Below are positions 57,139-64,000 of a DNA stretch of 64,000 nt, one piece after another. The notes below the pieces were generated by a model. The model had not been told where the DNA came from. It made no database searches and saw only the letters and a program-made list of their open reading frames with translations. The DNA is taken from positions 243,095,832 to 243,159,831 of the forward strand of contig NC_090319.1 of the NCBI RefSeq assembly GCF_040869045.1, read 5' to 3'. The stretch is from Eurosta solidaginis. Lineage: Eukaryota; Arthropoda; Insecta; Diptera; Tephritidae. Position 1 is the stretch's first letter, and each line of letters opens with the position of its first letter. The position numbers and the translations under genes were made by a program.

Positions 57139-57775
57139 ATGTCATTTTGTTTAGTTTTATCTTATCCCTACCTCTCTTTTACCCGTTTCCCTGCCGTTCC
57201 AACTCCCTATCCCTCTCCCTTCCCTTTTAGTCTTCCTCTTCCTCTGCCTCACTTTCTTGTTATCATTAACGTTATCTCCTCCATCATCATCCAGTTTCCG
57301 GTTTGGCTTTCCGTGTCTCTGTCTCCCGCTTTGTTTAATTATAGCTTACCTCTACCTTTCTATCGCCCACTTTTTTGTTTCTCCATTTCTCTATCGTTCT
57401 CACTTCTAATCGTCCTCTGCTTCCCTTTCTCTCTATCCCTATTTCTGTCCTTTTGTGTTTACTTTTCTCTGTCCCTGTCCAGCTCTAGTCAGCTTTGATT
57501 CACTTTTCAACTCCCTTGTTCCTTTCCCTCGTTTCGTTTTCTTCTCCCCTTTTTCCTTTTTCGCTCTTCCTAACTTTTCCAAGCTCTATCTATTTCTTCC
57601 TCTACCTCTCCATCCCTCTTTGCCTTCTCTTTTCTCTCCCCATTTACGTTTTAGGTTTCATCCCTTCTTCTCGTCCCTGTACCATTCCCCCTTCATGTTC
57701 CTTTTCAAACCCCTTTTTATAATCTTCCCGTTTCTGCCCTCTCTTTCCTTTTCTTTTTTTCTCACGCTCTACCTT
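57139..57775 (+). repeat. CT-rich low-complexity tract
   Basis: More than 600 bp of strongly pyrimidine-biased sequence ('ttatcccta', 'ctctatccctatttctgtcc', 'ccttttctttttttctcacg'). It resembles the CT-rich blocks at 8215-8540 and 12990-13265. Frames of 75-119 codons across it are rich in Leu, Phe, Ser and Pro because of composition and should not be read as proteins. Confidence 0.7.
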
Positions 57776-59065
57776 CGGAACCATGCATCAAATTTTTCCG
57801 AATAGTTCAGTCAAAAAATTCTTCTAAATATTTACAAATGTAGAAGGCTTCTAAAGTACCAAATTTCAAACGACCGCTTCATTGATGAGGGGTTCTAAAA
57901 TATGAATGTTCCCTTTCCGCCTTGAAACGCATCTCATAACAATTAAATATCTTATTTGATTGGAAGGTGCCCGGACGTTTATTTAAAAATACTTTTAGCA
58001 GGCCTATTACCTTTCCCGACGACACTTTTATTCAAATCCGATAATTTGTTTGGCTGATCCTTCAATACGTACAAGCAAGCAAATATAAGTTTCTATAGAA
58101 TATAAGATAATTACGTTTAATCATCACTCGTTGCAGTAAAGGAAGCAAAAATTTCTGCAGATGTAAGTATAGCAAAGTTTAGAGTCGGTGAAATGCTTTG
58201 TTGACTTTATAATCTTCGTTTTCTAGCTTACCTATAAATAACTGGGACTTTAGGATGACGTTGGTTCTTAATAACCATTCAATTCAGTGATGGCTACTAC
58301 TTGGGAAAATATCTGGTACCCCTGCCCCATTTTTTTAAAAGCACCAACTTGACAATTCATCAAGAGGTAGACATTGTTGTGGCGCCAATGTTTAACATTG
58401 AACCATTTGGCTCTTTCTCACCTTTTGGCGGCATAGTGATAAATGCGATTAAACTGATAAAGGTTTGTTACTGTGATTGCACTGGCGGCATGTGGCTAAG
58501 TACAGCAACTATGTATATGCCATATATATAGTACTTCTATATCAATACCTTTCTATCTTCCTAATGTGCAAATTTTCTGTCAATCATTACTTGCTGAAAC
58601 TGTGCAAATGTATGTTCTGCGCATGCGCGGGCTTTGTTAGGGTTAGTGAATTGTAGTAGCGTGTGTAAAAAAAGTATTAAAGGGGGCTTAACAACGGGTC
58701 ACTATCCCCTTTACCCAACTTCTGCATACTAATTTTTATAAAATCTCAATTAAGTCGATTAAACAATGAAAAGGCCAACAAATACAATACAAGGCTTGAT
58801 GTGTTTATTATTTAAACATGGGCTGCAGACATACAAAGTACATTATTTACATAAATAGTAAAAAAAAAAACAAAGAGATTTTTTGAAATGAAAAAAATTA
58901 AAATATACATGTATAAAAATATACTTATACATACATCCCAACAAGAATTTCTTTAAACATTTTTAAAAATAATTTAAAGTGAATTAGAAACGGTATGTAA
59001 ACGTTTTCAAAATTTTACTTATTTTGAGTTTTTTAATGAAGTAAATTTTTGATGAAGTAAACAAA
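57776..59065. other. Unannotated 1.3 kb with one unassigned frame
   Basis: A 76-codon frame at 58301-58531 (plus) has a less biased composition (NIEPFGSFSPFGG, then a Cys pair CYCDC). It has no family that I recognise, and I saw no convincing splice sites, so it stays uncalled. Nothing else was found. Confidence 0.35.
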
Positions 59066-59069
59066 ATAT

Positions 59070-59689
59070 TGTTACGAATATTAGCAAAACTAAGGGGTGC
59101 TGCCATCTCTAAGCCGATGCTAAGCAGCGCTTTGCATGCACATCCATAGATCAATCATTATGTACCTACATAAAGGAATCAATCATTATGTCTACACATA
59201 TGTAGGTACACGCAGCTGAGAGCAACGCACAAGCACATGCAGATATCTTATCTGAAATGCTTCTAAAGGTATGCAATTGTGATTGGGGAAGTGTCGCTCA
59301 CACCTACAATCGCATGGGGTGTGAGAGAAGCTATAAAAATTATACTTCAGTAGTTGTAGCTGTTAAATTTATAACTAACTAAGTAAATTCTGGAAGCGCC
59401 TAGAAGATGCCACGAGGAAATCATAGAGCATAAAAACATCAGCGGTAGAGGCACTATGAGCAGTTTCAGTTAAGCACGCTATCTGTCGGGCAATAGATCA
59501 GTTTCATTTAAGCTATTAGTCAGTTTGGTTATTAAGCAAGCTAGTTGCAAAGTATAAGTGTTATTGTGAAGTACTTTAATAAAGGCCATTTTTCCATTAT
59601 TCAATATTGGAGTTATTTATTCAACGGTTTAGTGATTCGAACTTAGTAGAAGATTGCAAATAAGAGGATTTGCAGTAAATTCGTTACAA
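59070..59689 (+). mobile_element. Solo LTR of a Ty3/gypsy-type element, with 4-bp target duplication
   Basis: It starts TGTTACGAAT and ends ATTCGTTACA (near-perfect inverted termini, TG...CA), flanked by ATAT at 59066-59069 and 59690-59693. A TATA-like 'ctataaaaat' is at about 59331-59340 and AATAAAG at 59578-59584. The last 140 bp or so align with the LTR end of the gypsy element ('gtgttattgtgaagtac', 'ccatttttc', 'gttatttattc', 'gattcgaac', 'taaattcgtta'), while the U3 part is unrelated. No internal region, so it arose by LTR-LTR recombination. Confidence 0.92.
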
Positions 59690-59693
59690 TATG

Positions 59694-62384
59694 AGTACTG
59701 GGCTGGCTGCTATTGGTGTTGAAATAACATCAATTTTGTAAATTTTTTTCTAACATATTCTTTTTCGTCCGTGCTTTTTTTGTTTCAAAACAAACGAATA
59801 TCCAAATAAAAACGTATTACTTCATTACACAGCTGTGTCCGGTGATTATTAAAGATGTCATTGCTAAATAAATTTTCGGTGGCTATGTGATCGTCCATGA
59901 TACTATTGGAGAATGCATCACTTGTATTTTGAAAATTTTTATTTATTAAACTTAATTTTGCATTTCCAATTGGGCATGCCTTGAGAACTTATCTTAAAGC
60001 TTTCTCTGACACTATATAAATATTACATACGTCCACAGATGGTGCGACAAACGGACTTTTTTTGTGCTCTGAAATATTTAAGATCCTTTTTTACAAAAAT
60101 TTAACGACAACCTTGAGATTTTGTCTCCTTCTCCCGTTGTATATCTGTACTGTAATGTTTGACAGGCTGCACAGTTCAGTAGTAGTGATATAGAAGTATT
60201 ACATATCAACATACAACGAAAAATTATTAAAAACACATTAATGGCACACAAAAACAAAAATAATAGCATAATACCACGATGAGATAGCACCTTTGCATGT
60301 CAAAAATGCCTGACTGTAAATACTTAAGGCAGCAAAAAGTAGCTACTTCGCCATAATAAAAATGACTTTGCAACCCACCCAACAAAGCATAAAAAGATTG
60401 TGAAAGAGCCAACGGACATAAATGTGCACGCACCTCACGCACTCATTCGGGGGTAATCACTAATTTTTGATATGAAAGTAAGCGTCCATGTTGTAATTAA
60501 ATTGCGATTAGGCCACCATTTTTACTGAATATATCATCATTATTACTATTTATTCTTTGTTGTTGCTGTCATTATCGACCCGTTATTATTACTGATGATG
60601 GATTCGTCGTTTGCTGAGCAGTCGGATTGGATCGGCAAACGTTTGTACATTATTCTTATGAGTGTATGCAGTTATATTTGTTAGTTTGTTGCCTTGAAGG
60701 AAATCATTAAAATAATTACATTTCATATACAGGCAGCAAAATAAAAAAACCATGGTTTTATCACACATATCTATATGTATATATGTACATATCTAGTTTC
60801 AAAATAAAAAAAATTTATAAATTAAAGTTGTTGCAGGCAAAAGCCTTAGAAAATTTTCACACAAATCTTTGTTGTGTGCCTTTGCACTTTTACCGATGAT
60901 ATGTTTGAAAACTGTATATGAGCATGTGTAATGGAACTATTGGTTATACAGTAGATATCAAAAAGCAAGTGTCATGCACTGATAAAATTAATTAACAACT
61001 TTTTGTATTTTTATATAGATATACATACATGCACACATACATATGTATATGTACATATGTATGTATGCATCTATGTATGGTTGTCAAAGATGCATTTGAG
61101 ACAAAACTATGCTTTCAAGAGGTCTGAGGGGTTAAACTATTTGAGAACTTTTTTCGATTTTATTGCGTTCGAGAGGAAGACGGTTCCTGCCATGTTTCCC
61201 AGTTCACCGGGAAAATAGTGGAATAATTTTATTTTTGGGTATGTTTTGGTTTCGACCCATGGTACGTAAGACGGACACATTGTCCACTATGCCACACAAC
61301 CCACCATGTAGAACATAACGACGACATGCACATATGTACTTTCCTCAGATGTCTTCAAAACATTATGTCAGTTTTCGGATAAAAAAATATCTCAGATGTG
61401 GGATTATTTCACCTACACTGTATAAGAGGGGCATCACATTTACAATTTTATTAGTTCTCCAAACGGTTATATAAGGGAGTGGGTATGCGTCCAACACGAA
61501 ATGCATTCAATCTTGATTGATCGCACTTGTCTGCGGTTTGAGCAAAGTGCATTCGTTTCTTCAAAGGAAGCAGCAAATTCTGTAAATATAATTGCTTACC
61601 CAAATATGTATGTATGTATGTATGTATATTTGTGCATAGTTGCTCCTTTTGAAATGTCTTTGATTTCAGTGTGCTCGGTCCCCTTTTCATATCAATATTC
61701 TGAGGCAGAGTAATATGGCTGTCCAAAATAGAAAAAAAAGATACTAGCATTTTCATTTTACCGCATATAATTAGTTATCCCGCAGTTGCTGATGTCATCT
61801 GCCGCTGGTACAGGCTAAAATCAGACAGAATATGCGTTAAGAAATCCGTTTACGTATGTACATGTTCCAACAAATGTATGCAGATATCGCACAGTTAAAT
61901 CGAAACGGAGCTAACTCGAAAATATTTTATTTTGAAGTTCAACATGAACCCTTTGAAGTTATTTTAGGCATTCAGCGTGTAAGCGTTTCTGAACAAAGTG
62001 GTTAGAAGTGTTTTCTTAATGTTGTAATGTGACCCCGTCAGCTTTCCCTAAAATCTGTGTATTCAGTTCAAAAAGTACTTTCTTCTAAAGGAGCAATAAA
62101 ACATCTACAAATTCCGCCAATCCTCAGAGAGTCAATTAACTCAATTCAAGAGTGAAAGTAACACTAGATCAATATTTTTTTTTTTTTTTTCAGAAAAGAG
62201 AACGCTACAAGGTTGCGATTTAGACATTGAAGTCACAAAGAACCCGCTCTTTTGGTTAAGAAGAAAATACGCATGGAATTTAATATTGATCGCAGGCCAA
62301 CGAGTTGAAGAATTTTGTGGTATTCGTGGCCCAGAACTTAGCAATTCCGAGTTAGCATATGCATCGAATCATTTTAAAATATCA
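59694..62384. other. About 2.7 kb without recognisable genes; microsatellites
   Basis: ACAT/ATGT-rich microsatellite at about 61016-61078 and (TATG)n at about 61604-61628. T-run at about 62168-62189, ending in 'cag', which looks like a splice acceptor, but no open frame follows. No element boundaries were detected. Confidence 0.4.
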
Positions 62385-62397
62385 TACCTTATATCAC

Positions 62398-62767
62398 CTT
62401 GGCGGCCACCGTGGTGTGATGGTAGCGTACTCCGCCTATCACACCGTATGCCCTGGGTTCAACTCCCGGGCAAAGCAACATCAAAATTTTAGAAATAAGA
62501 TTTTTCAATTAGAAGAAAATTTTTCAAAGCGGGGTCGCCCCTCGGCAGTGTTTGGCAAGCACTCCGGGTGTATTTCTGCCATGAAAAGCTCTCAGTGAAA
62601 ACTCATCTGCTTTGCAGATGCCGTTCGGAGTCGGCATAAAACATGTAGGTCCCGTCCGGCCAATTTGTAGGGAAAATCAAGAGGAGCACGACGCAAGTTG
62701 GAAGAGAGAAGCTCGGCCTTAGGTCTCTTCGGAGGTTATCGCGCCTTAAATTTATTTTTATTTTATT
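62398..62767 (+). mobile_element. tRNA-derived SINE (family S), full-length, 13-bp target duplication
   Basis: Flanked by perfect TACCTTATATCAC at 62385-62397 and 62768-62780. The tRNA-like head has an A box tggtgtgatgg (62412-62422) and a B box ggttcaactcc (62456-62466), 33 nt apart, as in Pol III type 2 promoters. The tRNA-unrelated body includes 'actccgggtgtatttctgcc', 'catctgctttgcagatgccg' (an imperfect hairpin) and 'cggcataaaacatgtaggtc'. The tail is AT-rich. Perfect duplications and intact boxes make this the youngest copy here and the reference for the other copies. Confidence 0.95.
62412..62466 (+). promoter_or_regulatory. Internal Pol III promoter (A and B boxes) of the SINE
   Basis: The A box fits TRGYNNANNNG and the B box fits GGTTCRANTCC with one change. 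Their spacing is that of tRNA genes. The transcription start would be about 10-15 bp upstream. Confidence 0.75.
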
Positions 62768-62794
62768 TACCTTATATCACACACCTATATCTAA

Positions 62795-63250
62795 CAGCGA
62801 TCAACTTTAAAATTTACAATGTTCAGAAATGGGTCTATAAAATTTTGATATTTTACAAAGCCCTTTCCTGGTGATTGGTGGAGTTATTTAATCGAGCATA
62901 CAGCTCAGTATATATTGAATTGGTGGTATGAATAACTTCCGAATATCTAATTATTGACTTAGCTCCCTTCGGGCATGTACACACATATCAAAAAAGCGAT
63001 AAACTCAAAAATTTCAATGTTCAGAAAACGTGAAAAACTGTCTACCTCCCCCATATGCATTCATGTTTTTTTTCATGTTTCTGTTTTTTACAAAGCCTTT
63101 TCTCGCTGATTAGTGGAGGTATACCAAAACTAAGTATACAGTTCGGTAGCTATTGAATTGGGAGGCTTGGTAGTACTCAGAACTTCATAACTTCACATTT
63201 TTGAGTTGGCTCCCTTTTGATCTAGGAGTGCGATATTTGAACTCTAGACG
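62795..63250 (+). repeat. Two-copy tandem repeat (about 230 bp), also found near 39720-39900
   Basis: Copies at about 62795-63000 and 63000-63250 share 'aatgttcagaaa', 'ttttacaaagcc', 'gattggtggag', 'tattgaattgg' and 'ttagctccctt'. The second copy also matches the minus strand of 39720-39900, where it precedes a non-LTR ORF2 tail. It may be a decayed, duplicated retrotransposon fragment. Confidence 0.6.
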
Positions 63251-64000
63251 AAGTTTCGTTACAATAATCACAACCGACAAAAGGAACAGCAAAGCAACTT
63301 GCCATTGGAAAATAAAAATTTTAAGAACATACTGACAATTATAAATAGTCTGATTTGATAAGGTCGCCCTCTGATCTTGTGTATCTGAATTGAATACCTA
63401 CGTACATACATACATGAAATATAAATAGCTCCGCAGCAGTTGACCAGTAAAATCGCTAATATAAGTTACTTGTGCTACAAACTTTGCTTTTTAAACCTTG
63501 ATTTTCCCGTTTAAGTATATAAATTATATCCGAGTAAGTAGTTTTCATCACATTTTCCAAAGGCAAATGGCAAATTTTGCATTTTGCACTTTCACTCGTA
63601 TTCCATTTTCAGCTATTACGGCCAACATCTGAATATTATTTATCAAAAAGTATTCAAAACATTTAAAACATATTTTATATTATTAGCGTCTCATTCATAA
63701 AAAATAAAGTGACTTTATAAAGCTGACGGCAGAGTGAAGGCGAGAAGCGTTGCTTTAATATAAAAATAGAAACGTTTCAAGCTTGTAAAATATATGAAAA
63801 TAAAAATTGCTTATCGCCTAGCATAGCTCATAGCGATCACTCTGCCCAAAGGCTTTTAGTTCGAGTTTCGTATGGAAATGTCATTTTAAAAATATTTATA
63901 AACCTGTTAAATTTTTATTAAATAAGGAGTGACAGTTTAACATTTTGATATTTTGTGATGAAAAAAGCCAGGCCAGCACCATGATTCAATTACATGAGGT
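63251..64000. other. Unannotated AT-rich end of window
   Basis: I see no recognisable gene, RNA or element. Confidence 0.35.

Noticed and set aside
57139..57800. Long Leu/Phe/Ser/Pro-rich reading frames suggesting a membrane protein
   Set aside because: The bias follows the CT-rich DNA strand. Three frames are open at once, and the tract resembles other CT-rich repeats in the window.
62165..62260. Splice acceptor (long T-tract plus CAG) and possible exon
   Set aside because: The sequence after it hits stops quickly in the frames checked and shows no recognisable protein; poly-T runs are common here.
62398..62480. tRNA gene
   Set aside because: A and B boxes are present, but the sequence does not fold into a full tRNA and continues into a SINE body with target duplications.

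Overview
The window is a block of insect nuclear DNA made almost wholly of repeats. It is AT-rich (roughly one third G+C by eye) and has no long intact open reading frame, operon or ribosome-binding-site logic. Its mobile elements point to a higher fly: DINE-1-type Helentrons with GTCC microsatellites, tRNA-derived SINEs, hAT remnants related to ZMYM1/THAP12-like proteins, Ty3/gypsy, and fragments of non-LTR retrotransposons. Several families (the SINEs, the 'gctaggtggcgc' satellite, the hairpin-ended Helentrons) look to me like those of tephritid fruit flies. That assignment rests on memory and inference, not on a search. I found no host gene that I can support; the window may be intergenic or lie in a large intron.

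Layout: 1-5.2 kb holds two SINEs, a DINE-1-like element and single-copy sequence. 5.27-9.92 kb holds two hairpin-ended Helentrons with internal tandem repeats of about 125-130 bp. 11.56-14.77 kb holds a third Helentron, a CT-rich repeat, a SINE with an 11-bp target duplication and a 626-bp MITE. 16.8-21.7 kb holds a non-LTR 3' fragment, a SINE inside another SINE and a duplicated SINE/satellite junction. 22.2-27.07 kb is a minisatellite of about 29 units, organised largely as an A-A-B higher-order repeat. It is followed directly by a dead hAT transposase (27.1-29.25 kb). 31.5-33.3 kb is a dimeric satellite of about 157-bp monomers. 33.9-35.7 kb holds two foldback elements.

40.4-54.46 kb is the structural centrepiece. 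A degenerate minus-strand Ty3/gypsy element has its 5' LTR split by an 8.6-kb hAT element with 12-bp inverted ends and an 8-bp target duplication. The hAT carries a Helentron at 46.2-47.4 kb and a second Helentron at 47.5-52.2 kb, which is itself split by a third at 47.84-51.08 kb. The gypsy Gag starts with a SAP-like domain, and all its coding regions are broken. A third, unrelated dead hAT transposase abuts the LTR at 54.5-55.8 kb. After a CT-rich tract comes a complete solo LTR with a 4-bp target duplication (59.07-59.69 kb), then a full-length SINE with a 13-bp target duplication (62.4-62.77 kb).

No gene set here acts together. The biology in the window is transposition history: successive insertions, local amplification of element-derived tandem repeats, and decay. 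I see no convincing new functional system. The best leads are the A-A-B minisatellite next to a hAT remnant, the gypsy/hAT/Helentron nest, and the SAP-Gag gypsy lineage.
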